DNA from: Bugula neritina
Lineage: Eukaryota > Bryozoa > Gymnolaemata > Cheilostomatida > Bugulidae
Length of the DNA stretch: 60,000 nucleotides
Reading direction: 5' to 3'
NCBI GenBank assembly: GCA_964035545.1
Contig: OZ037769.1
Coordinates: 15,687,133-15,747,132 of the forward strand
This document shows, in pieces, positions 12,395-24,100 of this stretch. The stretch's first letter is position 1. Each line of letters opens with the position of its first letter. Below the pieces are notes generated by a model. The model was not told the origin of the DNA. It saw only the letters and a list, made by a program, of their open reading frames with translations, and searched no databases. A program made the translations under genes and the position numbers.

Positions 12395-12665
12395 GGTCGT
12401 GGTAGTAGTGGTGGTAGTAGTACTACACTTACATTTATAATACTAGTACATCTAGTAGTAGTACTAATACTAATAGTACTAGTAGTAATACTACTAGTGG
12501 AGTGTCAGTAACTTTATACACATATTTTTTGATAATTATTTAATTTATTTAATATTTTTGAGGGTTAATTAATAATTTATTTTATGTATGAAACGACTTG
12601 TGTACCATGTGGCGTGTGCGACAGGAACCCCTACTATTACTAGTCTACTGCTGCTGCTGCCACTA
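11650..12665 (+). repeat. large inverted repeat, left copy
   Basis: This copy aligns by eye with the reverse complement of 20235-21057. Shared blocks in order: the 91-residue frame region (gcgtagacacacagtgtctta), a block with gtgagcaaagcctaacttta, the gtcgtttactag block, an AGT/ACT trinucleotide tract of very different length, an AT-rich block ending in gttaatt, and a block with cttgtgtacc followed by more trinucleotides. The trinucleotide tract here (about 12055-12425) is longer than in the right copy. It is either the arm of one 9.4-kb structure or one of two oppositely oriented copies of a dispersed repeat. Confidence 0.7.
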
Positions 12666-13385
12666 GTGGTTGTTGTTGTTGTGGTTGCTGTTGTTTTTGT
12701 TGTAGTTGCTGTTGGTGTGGTTGCTGTTGTTTTTGTTGTAGTTGCTGTTGGTGTGGTTGCTGTTGGTGTGGTTGTTGTTGTTGTGGTTGCTGTTGTGGTT
12801 GTTGTTGTTGTGGTTGCTATTGTTATGGTTTTTGTTGCTGTAGTAGTTGTGGTTGTTATTGTTGTAGTTGTTGGTGTAGCTGTTGTGGTTGCTGTTGTTG
12901 TAGCGGTTTTTGTTGTGGTTGTTGTAGTAGTTGCGGTTGTTATTGTTTTGGTGGTGGTTGTTGGTGTAGTTGTTGTTGTGGTTGCTGTTGTTGTGGTTGC
13001 TGTTGTGGTGGTTGTTGTTGTGGTTGCTGTTGTTGTGATGGTTGTTATTGTGGTTGCTGTTGTTGTAGTGGTTGCTGTTGTTGTTGTGGTTGCTGTTGTT
13101 GTGGTGATTGTTGTGATGGTTGCTGTTGCTGTTGTTGTGGTGGTTGCTGTTGTGGTGGTTGCTGTTGTTGTGGTTGTTGTTGTAGTGGTTGCTGTTCTTG
13201 TGGTGGTTGTTGTGGTGGTTGCTGTTGTTGTGATGGTTGTTGTGGTGGGTGCTGTTGTTGTGGTTGCTGTTGTTGTGGTGGTTGTTATTGTGGTGGCTGT
13301 TGTTGTGGTGGTTGCTGTTGTTGTTGTGGTGGTTGCTGTTATAGTGGTGATTGTTGTGATGGTTGCTGTTGTTGTGGTGGTTGCT
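12650..13385 (+). repeat. about 735-bp TTG/GTG-type trinucleotide array
   Basis: Nearly uninterrupted ttg/gtg/ctg trinucleotides. They stay open in several frames and yield Val/Ala-rich or, on the minus strand, Thr-rich translations that are not genes. The strong G+T bias on one strand and low C content are notable. Confidence 0.9.
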
Positions 13386-14503
13386 GATGTGACACTATGT
13401 GACCAACTTGAATACTTCGAATACAAATGCTTGACAAGATATGCATAGCACAGTACTCTTATCTTTATCTTTATAGTAGCACTGTTGGATTATAAAAACG
13501 ATTGTCATAAAAAGGAGAGACAACTTCAAATAACACGTTTGATGTGCAAAAGTGCTAACCATAAAATAAATTATGATTACGTACTGAACCATCCACATAA
13601 TGTGTTAATATGCAAAGTATATTGCAATGGCTTTTATGCATAAAATGTCTACTTACACCTGTCACCAACGTGTTGAAGAGAATTAGACTAAACGCACTCT
13701 TGAAGACCGCCACTTTATATGGCGTAATATGCAAAGTATATAGTAAATATTAATTGTCATTGCAATGCCTTTTATGCATAAAATGTCTACTTACTCCTGT
13801 CACCAACGTGCTGAAGAGAATTAGACTAAACGCAATCTTGAAGACCGCCACTTTATATGGCGTAATATGCAAAGTATATAGTAAATATTTGTCATTGCAA
13901 TGGCTTTTATGCATTTAAAATGTCCGTACTTACTCCTGTCACCAATGTGTTGAAGAGAATTAGACTAAACGTACTCTTGAAGACCGCCACTTTATATGGC
14001 GTAATATGCAAAGTATATAGTAAATATTAATTGTCATTGCAATGCCTTTTATGCATAAAATGTCTACTTACTCCTGTCACCAACGTGTTGAAGAGAATTA
14101 GACTAAACGCACTCTTGAAGACCGCCACTTTATGGCGTAAATCGTAATATGCAAAGTATATAGTAAACATATGTGATAGCAATGCCTTTTATAATGCATA
14201 AAATGTCAACTTCTGTCAGCAATGTCTTGAAGAGAAATACTAAACTATCAATGTTAGAATGTAGGCCGGTATTGTCTACAAATTATTATAGCAATATTTT
14301 TTTTTATTCTTGCATTTATTTGAATTGTATTTTCAACATTGAAACAATGATGACTACTATTTTTGATTGAGTTCCTGCAACTTCAGCATCATAGTAATTT
14401 TGGGGTCATGTGTGAACTAGACTTAGTATTTTGGTTATCATTAACGCTTAATATTACTGTGACCCATTATAATTGTTCTTTATTCTAATAATCTTTAGCA
14501 GTT
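13386..14503 (+). repeat. direct repeat, copy 1, with five ~139-bp tandem units
   Basis: This block starts gatgtgacactatgtgacc and recurs at 14761-15464. Inside it, units beginning taatatgcaaagtat recur near 13611, 13730, 13868, 14007 and 14150, with spacings of about 119, 138, 139 and 143 bp. Each unit carries gaagaccgccactttat and cttttatgcataaaatgtc. Copy 1 has about five units and copy 2 about two. Copy number therefore changed by unequal exchange after, or independently of, the larger duplication. Confidence 0.85.
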
Positions 14504-14760
14504 AAAGGGATTTGTATGAAACATGTATTTCTTTTTTTCTTTTATTTTGCCTTGTGAATAGTGGTATTTATTTAATGCTATATTGCTTTTTGAACTAGCA
14601 AAATAAACTTAGTATTTCATTAATCTTGTAAAATGCAATTATTTAATTTTACTGTGCAATCATTTGAATCGTCTGCTCCATTCTAAATGCTTTATTGTAA
14701 GTCTATGTGTTTGCAGTAGTAAATACAAAAGTGGAATACTAACAACTACAGAAAACTTCA

Positions 14761-15464
14761 GATGTGACACTATGTGACCAACTTGAATACTTCGAATACA
14801 AATGCTTGACAAGATATGCATAGCACAGTACTCTTATCTTTATCTTTATAGTAGCACTGTTGGATTATAAAAACGATTGTCATAAAAAGGAAGACAACTT
14901 CAAATAACAAGTTGATGTGCAAAAGTGCTAACCATAAAATAAATTATGATTACGTACTGAACCAACCACATAATGTGTTAATATGCAAAGTATAGTAAAT
15001 ATTTATCATTGCAATGCCTTTTATGCATAAAATGTCTACTTACTCCTGTCACCGATGTTTTGAAGAGAATTAGACTAAACGCACTCTTGAAGACTGCCAC
15101 TTTATGGCGTAATATGCAAAGTATATAGTAAACATATGTGATAGCAATGCCTTTTATAATGCATAAAATGTCAACTTCGATCAGCAATGTCTTGAAGGGA
15201 AATACTAAACTATCAATCTTAGAATGTAGGCCGGTATTGTCTACAAATTATCATAGCAATATTTTTATTCTTGCATTTATTTGAATTGTATTTTCAACAT
15301 TGAAACAATGATGACTACTATTTTTGATTGAGTTCCTGCAACTCCAGCATCATAGTAATTTTGGGGTCATGTGTGAACTAGACTTAGTATTTTGGTTATA
15401 ATTAACGCTTAATATTACTGTGACTCATTATACTTGTTCTTTATTCTAATAATCTTTAGCAGTT
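14761..15464 (+). repeat. direct repeat, copy 2, with two tandem units
   Basis: Near-identical to copy 1 in its left flank (gtgacactatgtgaccaact) and right flank (catagtaattttggggtcat), differing at scattered positions and by about three fewer internal units. The 250 bp between the copies is AT-rich and unrelated. High similarity suggests a fairly recent duplication. Confidence 0.85.
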
Positions 15465-15758
15465 GAAATGAATTTTTGGTGTACCTACTATAAATACACA
15501 TCACTGTTTGTTAGCTTAGTTACATTATTTAACATATGTAAAAATTAGTTATGGGCTGATGACAAAATAAAGAATTAAGGCAAATATTTAAAACTACCAT
15601 GCAACTTAGCATGCAAACCAGAAAACTCTACTATTATGCAATCAATGTTATACTAAATGTTTTACAATTATATCGCATTAGTTAAATACGCAATTTTTTA
15701 TTCAATGTCATAAAAAGTTTATTATGATAAAATAACTTTTGCTATACATGCAGTACAA

Positions 15759-17690
15759 TTATAAAAAATAAACGAGGCTCCACCCAAAAGATGGGGTCTG
15801 GGGTTTGGACATATACATACATACATACATATTCAAGTTACTACTAGCTGTAGTTCTTAATTCAGTCTCATACACAATGTGGGGTAATAACATAAAAAAA
15901 TTTTGTTTGCCTATAGGATATAACTTTAGTGTCACTGTCACTCCTAATTTTCTTTCTAATGCACCGAAGTAAATCGTATAATGTAGATTTGCAAGTTGCA
16001 TTTTGTTACTAATTGGGGAGACAACTTCATCATCTTTCTCTTCAATATCTTCCAATGTTATCTTATAGTCTATCACTTTCTCAAACACACATACTCCATC
16101 ATCTAACCCATTTCTACCAACAGCACTCTTCACTTTTTTAATGAAGACATTCATCTCTTTAACTTCATTTGGATTTCTAAAAATGTGTTTTATAGATTGT
16201 CACATTGTCACAATATTATAATATATCTTGGCAATACATGTGTGTAGTTCATAGTTATAAACTGCATCACAAAGATTTGCTATAATTACTGATAGAGGTA
16301 AAATAATTTAACAAGTATATTTTTAAATTGTATTCCTTGTCGCGTGTTTTCTACAGTGCTGTGCAAGGCATTGCACCATCCATTAGGGATAGCATTACAG
16401 ACTAACAAGTAAGTTTAAAAATATATTTTAAACATTAATTTGTAAAAGAAGAAAAAGCTAGAGTCTTGGATGAAGTTCTACATACTTCAGGTTATATAAT
16501 TTAATACTATAGATGTAAATTTAATAACTAATCATTGATAGAAGACAACATGTTAAGCTATAAATATTAGTTTATAAAGTTCAAGCCTTAAAAGAAATTA
16601 TAAATAAACTTACTCAGTAAGGGTGTAGGCTGGGGAAGCAATCTCATTCAAATCAGTAGTCAGTCAGAGATGTGTTATCAGATAGTGAATGTTTTCTATA
16701 ATACAATGCATGAATCAACAGCCAATATTATATAATCTGAGAAAAGAGGAAAATAATCAGCTAGCTTCACCAAGAGACAGATACAAAGTGCACTTTTTTA
16801 TTGTTGAATTAATCGCATATATGAGTATATAATCATATAAAGAATTTCAAATTTCCGATAGAAAATTTCCTGGCTATTTGGAAAGAAAAAATAGTTAACC
16901 CTCCCTGTCAGTATTGATACTACCATATTTACAGACTGACATGTTTGTACACATAATAAATTTTATTATAATGAAGTAATTTATCATTAAACCTATGCTG
17001 CATCAGAATACATATAGCACTTTTGTACTTACCTGCAGTATTAAAAGGCCCACTAAAATGGGCAAAGGGCCTCCATTCTATACCAGCGGTTTCCAACATT
17101 TTCAGATCAAGGGTCACTACAATGGTATATTTTGCTGGTGAGGGCCACATTGTAAACTTTAGCTTGAGGTCACAGCATCAGCATTTTTTAAATGATTTTA
17201 TTCCAAATTTTTATTAATCATCACACAATGAAATCCCAATAATTACCGCAGGCTGCGCGTTTTTATAATGCATATGAATAAGATATTGAAAAAGTGTTTT
17301 TCCACTTTTATTCATGAGCATATTTGTGTAAAATAATTTTAATTTTTTTGCCTTTGAGGGCCACAAAAATGTAGGCCCTGCTTTAAGCTGTCAAAGTAAT
17401 GTCACTTACTTTTTCTTGCCTTTGCTGTTAAACTTTCTTCACTGTCATCGCTACGTCCTATAAAATTGTTAACCACAATACACAATATTACAGTACACAT
17501 CCAACTTAAATGAAGTGAACACTAAATTAAATCAATAGAAATACGAGCGTTACCTAATTCCTTAGAAGTAGCAAAAACCTTTGATAACATGTATTTATCA
17601 AATTAGAATAAAAAGTAAATAGTAAATAAAAAAACCAATACCTTCAATGGTCTGCTCTACACTTTCTTTAATATAAGCTTGCTCTGACAT
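15759..17690 (-). CDS. small four-exon gene of unknown function with a 16-nt microexon
   Basis: Hand-built model on the minus strand: exons 17642-17690, 17410-17457, 16614-16629 and 15759-16176, all with GT donors and AG acceptors and consistent phase, giving 176 residues. It starts MSEQAYIKESVEQTIEG, continues RSDDSEESLTAKARK, then TYTLTE from the microexon, then NPNEVKEMNVFIKKVKSAVG. I do not recognise the family. The N-terminal third is acidic and Ser-rich; the last exon contains a mixed alpha/beta-looking stretch (VFEKVIDYKITLEDIEEKDD, then YTIYFGALERKLGVTVTLKL). No signal peptide or membrane helix is evident. The 16-nt exon is the weakest element: it was accepted because it restores the frame between exons 2 and 4 and has a good acceptor (ttccccag) and donor (gtaagt). 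The last residues run into simple-repeat sequence, so the true C-terminus may differ. Confidence 0.5.
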
Positions 17691-17950
17691 CTTAGTGAAT
17701 TTGAAATATCTGCAGCTATAAAATAAATTTTGGAAACAGAATATTTAAAATTGTGATTTTGTAACCGCTCTTGTGAGACAAAAATACCCTATGGTGTGCG
17801 AAATAGATAACAGCTTTGGCGTAGGGTTAGCTTTTAGATTTTTGTTTTGAATTCAAGATAAAGAAGTGGATTTAGAAATTTAAGAACAATCAAAGCATAG
17901 AGCAAGAAGTGAAAGTTACGAATGTGTTAAAAATGAGAAAAAGATTGTAG

Positions 17951-18150
17951 TGGTTTGGACATATATTATGCAGAAGAGAGAAAGAGGATGATACCAAAAA
18001 AGTGCATGAGATGAAAGTTAAAGGAAAGAAAAACCCGGAACGCCCAAAACACAGATGGCATGATACTATCATAAAAGATATCCAATCCTGTTCCCTCAAT
18101 GAAGAAGACACTCGAGACAGCCACCCGTTACCCGAACAGAACAAATCGGA
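17951..18150 (+). mobile_element. 5'-truncated non-LTR retrotransposon (LINE) fragment
   Basis: The plus-strand frame reads WFGHILCRREKEDDTKKV, then a GKKNPERPKHRW segment and LNEEDTRD. This matches the usual C-terminal end of LINE reverse-transcriptase proteins (W-x-GH...GKR-RGRPK-RW...D). A stop codon lies directly before the Trp and the frame decays after EEDTRD. Only the last ~60 residues of the ORF survive, so it is a dead fragment. Confidence 0.75.
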
Positions 18151-18195
18151 GACAGGTGAGAATAGGTGAGAGTTATGACTTGAAAATATATTCAA

Positions 18196-19240
18196 TGTTT
18201 AAAAAAAGCTTTTAAATAACCCCTACAATTAAAATTTGCTTTCCTTATTACACTACTGTCTTTTGATGTCCACATAAAATTTCACCACCAGTAAAAAAAC
18301 AAAACCGGTATTTATGGTTTTAAAATTATGGTAGCTAAGCTCATACAGGTAACAATAATTTGATGAAGGTCATCAAAAGTTATCGAATTAGTCACAGTAA
18401 ATATATAAATATAGGTGCTATCCAAGTAATAGTATATGTTGTCTATTATGTTATATGTTGCAGAAAAGTTTAGTCAAAGTTTCACAAGTAAACTTTCTAT
18501 AAATTAAATCTTACTTCTCTATTTCACTGCCAGCTCATGAAGGTGTATCTTTGCCAGTGCTGAAACTTGTTTCAATTTCTTGGAGACTTCTAGTAGAGTG
18601 ACGACTTGTCTTAACTGTTTGGTGTGGTTGTGAGTTACTGTGTTTGTTACATCATGGTATGTGATTGCAGTGTATCTACAATGTTGTCTAGTGACATATA
18701 CGGCAATGCAAATTAAATCATGAAATTTGAAAATTATGAAATATTTCCATAAATTGGATGAACGTATGGTTCCGGTGTAATCAATTTTAAAGCAAATAAA
18801 AATGATCGCACAAATAATGTAAAATGTTATCAACTGCCAGAATAAACAAATGACCCTGCATTGTAATGTGCAGTTGGATAGAAGGCTTTGAATTCCATTA
18901 CAAAACTTTGGACCCTGCAGCATCAATTGATTGCCTAACAGACAAAAAAATCCTGTAGTATCTATAGCAACTTTTCAAGTTAAGGCTAAACTTAGCTTAA
19001 TACATGAAATGATCAATAAATGAAGTAACATACATATACATAATCATATTTTAAAATAATACTACAAAAATACAAAAATCACAGCATTAGGAGTGCTAGT
19101 ACTATAATTAGTTGCAGCTGCTAAACAACCAAATTATTGTAGAAGTATGTGTGGGTCAACGATGTTGCAGTACACCCAGTAATAAAGACATCAAAAATAG
19201 TTATCACTAGTAGTAAAAACTACTATTATAACATTTTTAA
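18196..19240. other. intergenic sequence, no supported gene
   Basis: A 135-codon minus-strand open frame (18519-18926) lacks recognisable domains, splice context or a paralogue, and I do not call it. The rest is AT-rich. Confidence 0.5.
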
Positions 19241-19244
19241 TAAT

Positions 19245-19659
19245 GGGTCCTTATTTGGCAAACACTGGAAATCTCCGGATTTTAGCTGTATTTTACAATT
19301 TAGCTGCTAATTAACATGGCTTTTTGCCCAAAACTAGTAAAATATCAATAAATACATTTAAATAATCAAGGTTCTTCCTAATTATGCTTGATTTCCCATG
19401 TTTTTCCTATTTATTTAGTTAACTTGGATTGCGGACCGTTACGAAAAAGCCATAACTGTCAGCGATCGAAAGTAGCTGAATAATTAGGAAGAAAACATGG
19501 GAAATCAAGCAAAATTAAAAAGAACCTTGATTATTTAGGTATATTCAATCATATTTTACTAGTTTTGGGCAAAAACCTATGTTCATTACCAGCTAAACTG
19601 TAAAAAAATAGCAGAAAACTGGAAATTTTTAGTGTGCACTAAATTAAGTAAAATGACCC
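19245..19659. mobile_element. foldback MITE with TAAT target-site duplication
   Basis: A 415-bp element that is almost entirely an imperfect palindrome. The arms (about 19245-19405 and 19490-19659) share, in inverted orientation, gaaatctcc/ggaaattttt, cccaaaactagtaaaat, atcaaggttctt and gcttgatttcccatg. Termini are GGGTC...GACCC, flanked by TAAT on both sides (19241-19244 and 19660-19663). It has no coding capacity. The terminal GGGTC and 4-bp duplication also occur at 33002-33609, suggesting both use the same transposase class, possibly Sola-like (inference). Confidence 0.8.
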
Positions 19660-19989
19660 TAATTTTACTATGACAGTATTTTTATCTTCGAAGACTACAA
19701 CGATGACAAACAGTATATAGTCTCGAAATAAAACAGCTAAACCATACTACAAGTTACATATCATACGAGTTCTTACTCATACAACATACTTCAAATTACT
19801 CACCAGAAAAAGTAACTTAGCCAACTTTATGCCGAACAGAACAGATGTGAGGAATATATTTAAGCTTCTTAGTTCTTTGATCAACCTCCAGCATGCAACT
19901 AGACATGATATTAGCTCTTCAACATCCTTGCTCAAAATTCATTTTCTTCTACAAAAGACGATGTCTAATTCTTAAATATAATGTTTATA

Positions 19990-20262
19990 CTACTACAACA
20001 ACAACTACTACTACTACTACTCCCACTATCACTACTACAACTGCTACTACAACAACTGCGACTACTAAATCTGCTACTATTACAATTGCAACCATTAAAA
20101 CTGCTACTACTACAATGCTACTGCTGTTGCTACTGCAGCTGCTACCACTGCTGCTGCTGCTACTACTACTACAACTACTTCTAGTAATAGTAGTAATAGT
20201 AGTAATACTAATAGTGGTAATAACAGTAGCAGTAGTAGTAGCAGCAGCAGCAGTAGTAGACT
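19990..20262. repeat. ACT/ACA then AGT/AGC trinucleotide tract
   Basis: About 270 bp of trinucleotides that switch from act/aca-type to agt/agc-type near 20180, so the tract is partly self-complementary. It leads into the right copy of the large inverted repeat and is also why long Thr- or Leu-rich spurious frames occur here. Confidence 0.85.
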
Positions 20263-21057
20263 AGTACTAGTAAGGGTTTTTGTCCAACAAGTCATACGGT
20301 ACACAAGTCAATTAACCCCCAAAAAATATTAAATATAATTAAATATTAATAATTATCAAACAACATGAATATGCATTTTTATTTTAGTTATTTGATATTG
20401 ATGTGTATGAAGTGACAGGCACCCCACTAGTAGTACTACTAATACTAACATTATAAAATTAAATGTAATTACTAATTATAGTACTGGTAATACTCTAATA
20501 GTTATAGTATAAGTATACTCATACTATAAGTGTATAGTACTACTACTAGTACTGTAGTAGTATTACTACTAGTACTACTGCTTGTACTGTTGTAATGGTA
20601 GTGGTACTACTAGTACTAGTAGTCGTAGTAGTACTACTACTACTAGTAGTAGTAGTACTAGTAGTAGTACTAGTACCAGTAGTAAACGACTAGAAGTGGA
20701 AGCAGACTTAAACTTAAAGTTAGGCTTTGCTCACAATTGCAGTTGCTTACAATTAAGCAAAATAATAATTCTGATATAGTAGTACTAGTAGCAACTTAAA
20801 TTTAGTATATTAATTTAATAGTCAGGGCAACTATCAAAGTTAAAATTTTCGTAGAATGCAGCAGTCTGGAATGCAACTTCATGGAGACGAGTGCTGGGTT
20901 CACTGTTGATATCAAGGTTGAATGTTATAGCGGAGCTCCAACAACTTCCTAGTAAAATTCCTCTAGACTTTCCTTTGTCAGTCGAAACTTTTGCCTTTTT
21001 AATTTAAGACACTGTGTGTCTACGCCATTTTCCGGGGTGAATACATACCTCAGATAT
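20235..21057 (-). repeat. large inverted repeat, right copy, abutting the PSMD8 promoter
   Basis: Reverse-complement relative of 11650-12665. Recognisable blocks include the taagacactgtgtgtctacg block near 21005, the taaagttaggctttgctcac block near 20716 and the ggtacacaagtcaattaac block near 20297. Its outer edge lies only about 70 bp from the PSMD8 start codon, so the repeat may occupy part of that gene's promoter. Confidence 0.7.
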
Positions 21058-21126
21058 GTGATTGCTGGCGAGGCCTGTCGAAGTTATAACTCTTAAAAGT
21101 CTATAGAACCTAGGCTAAACGCAATC

Positions 21127-24100
21127 ATGGCTGATACAAAGAAGGTGATTGACGCTTACAAGCAGTTAGTTCAAGAATGGAACAGAAAGCCAGCTAATTT
21201 AGAAAAATGTGGAACCATTCTTGATTCGTTAAAAGTATGTATTACTTTTACAACAATTTAGTAATTAGATGTAATTAAAATTTGAAGCACTTCTAAAACT
21301 AAGTATCGTGCAAAGTCATTAGTGATTAGAAAATCAAGATAAAAATGAATGAATTGATAAAATTGAAATTAACTTGAGCCTAAACTCTCACTGTAGCTCT
21401 TCTACGACTACAACCGTAATGGCCTATTTGTTAATTAATGGTTACTTAATATTTAGTTAGGTGTTTTACTGTTTGAATTCTTTTGAAAGTGAAATAAAGC
21501 TGGTAGCTTAAGCTTTCACTTTTCAGTTTGAGTTTCGGCATTAAATTTAAATTTTATTTTTGTATTTTATTGATACTGGGTCTTTGTCGTACTGAAACTC
21601 AAAATCTTAGTCATAGTCATACCGAAACTTTTAATTGGAACCTTTTATTCAATTATAGTATTCAATATTTTTATTGAATATCAAAAGTAAATTTAAATAC
21701 AATATTTTAATTTATACAATTCTAGTTGTACGCTTGTGTGCAAAAATTTAAATGAAAAGGGTTTAAAAAGATTTAAATGAAATATTAAATATGCCCTATA
21801 ACTCTTACCACTCTAACACTCAAAATCTATTAAGCAAAAAATACATCATAGCTTCAGTATCTAAACTCGAGCGTCTCAGTGTCTGTAAAATGGCAAATGT
21901 TTGAGATTAAACTATGATCGAATTGTGAACTACATAAAATAAAAATTGAAAATTCTTGTTTTGTATTTAGCAACATTTTGCTGCTGCTTATAGTTGAATG
22001 CTGTCTACATTCAAACTCTTTTATTCTGTGTAGCTCGCCCTCACTGAAATTAGTTACCTGCCTATGGCTGGTGCACCAGCATCTAAACAAGAACTACTGA
22101 TTGCTCGTAAGTTCCTTCAAAATTGTCTCCAGCGTAACTAAACATTGTCGTTGAGGCACTTTGAGGCGTTGTCTTCTCATTGCATTTTTAGCAATTATTT
22201 ATGAAATGAAACATTCTACTTTGCAAGTTTTAGTCAAAAGAAATATTATTGTTAACTAGAAGATTTAATCGATTGTTTAAAATATTTGAGAATTAAACTA
22301 ATGGAGTATGATTAAACTAGTAGAAGATTTTTACTGACATTTTCACCATCCGTATTTTTATGTTTTTAGCTTACATCCTTTTCCTAGCGTCTGCTTATAT
22401 ATTAAAACAAAAGTCTCTGCTAATATTTAGGCAGGTTACACACATGTCCATGTATCATAAAATATTTACTAACTAAACGTTATATGCAGATCGGACTGAC
22501 GAAAATGTAATGTTTATAATTTAGTAAATTATGTTTCAGGAGATATTTTAGAGATTGGGGCGCAATGGGCCATAGCCAAGGAGGACATACCAGTGTTTGA
22601 GCGGTATATGGCTCAACTGAAGTGCTACTTCTTTGACTACAAGTATGTTGTGCTTTATACCCTAGTCTTTTAGAATCGGAAAATTTGGGACTTGATGTTT
22701 CATATATATGTGTATATCCGAAATACAAATCAGGAATATATAGATGATACTGTTGCTATCCACCTTTACTTTCCTATGTTATAGAATATGTTGTATTACA
22801 TTAGTATGTTACATATTACTATATTTTATCATATATAATATATATTATGTGCTATTATATAGTATCATAATAATATAATGTATATTATATGTTACTGTAT
22901 TGGGTCATATATTAATATAACATGTATTATATTTTGTTATATTATATTATATAATACTGTTGTATGGTGTAATATATATTGATATCTGATACAATATAGT
23001 AGCATGTAATATGTATTTTATTTTTATGTCAATACATTGTACGGTATATTAATATATAATATATATTATATTGGGAAAGCTTTGTGCTGCTGAGAATCAG
23101 TAAGTTTTCAATCTCTATAAGAAATAAAAAATTGCTAGTTTGTTGAGTGTTTTTCATTTGTTGTGTTGTATAAAGTTGAAGCTGCAATACTAGATATACT
23201 GTACTGGAGTCGTCTGTACTGTTTCCTTCTGTATTGTATTTCAGTGAAGATCTACCTGAGTCAACTTACAAGTTCCAGTTACTTGGTTTAAACTTACTTC
23301 GACTCTTGGCACAGAATAAGTTGGCAGAGTTCCATACAGTAAGTATATATACTACACTTACATATAGTAAGTGTATATACTACACTTACATGCGGTAAGT
23401 ACATATACTACACTTACATATAGTAAGTGTATATACTACACTTACATACAGTAAGTACATATACTACACTTACATATAGTAAGTATATATACTACACTTA
23501 CATATAGTAAGTGTATATACTACACTTACATATAGTAAGTATATATACTACACTTACATGCAGTAAGTACACATACTACACTTACATATAGTAAGTGTAT
23601 ATACTACACTTACATACAGTAAGTACATATACTACACTTACATATAGTAAGTGTATATACTACACTTACATGCAGTAAGTATATATACTACACTTACATA
23701 TAGTAAGTACATATAGAGGTGAATGTTGTAGGAATTAGAGCTGTTGGATGCGAAGGACATCCACACGAACATATATATTAAACACCCGGTATCTCTAGAA
23801 CAGTACTTAATGGAGGGTAGCTATAACAAGGTACGCAATATGTGTAGAAGTCATTGGTTATATAAGTATATGACACACACCATGCTGCACTATGTTGTGA
23901 TACAAAGTACATATAGTTTTTATATTGTGTTTGTCATATCCCAGTATCTTTATATGTGCATAGTATATAGTATATAGTATAAATATTATATACAGTCATG
24001 GTGTATAGTATATACAGTCACAGTGTATAGTATATACAGTCACAGTGTATAGTATATACAGTCACAGTGTATAGTATATACAGTCACAGTGTATAGTATA

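Noticed and set aside
12054-13448. Long Val/Ala-rich (plus) and Thr-rich (minus) open frames
   Set aside because: They are direct translations of trinucleotide microsatellites and stay open on both strands; no start context, domain or splice support.
16350-16412. Plus-strand exon-like segment between ctacag and gtaagt
   Set aside because: Good splice sites, but the segment is isolated, has no partner exon and lies inside an intron of the minus-strand model.
17075-17400. Possible DNA-transposon remnant with gagggccaca motifs at both ends
   Set aside because: The paired gagggccacat/gagggccacaa motifs look like decayed hAT-type termini, but I found no target-site duplication or clear inverted ends.
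17560-17575. 7-nt minus-strand microexon gaattag between exons 1 and 2 of the unknown gene
   Set aside because: Including it shifts the frame into a stop in exon 2; skipping it keeps the frame open.
18519-18926. 135-codon minus-strand open frame
   Set aside because: No recognisable domain, no paralogue in the window, no convincing splice sites, and AT-rich composition like its surroundings.
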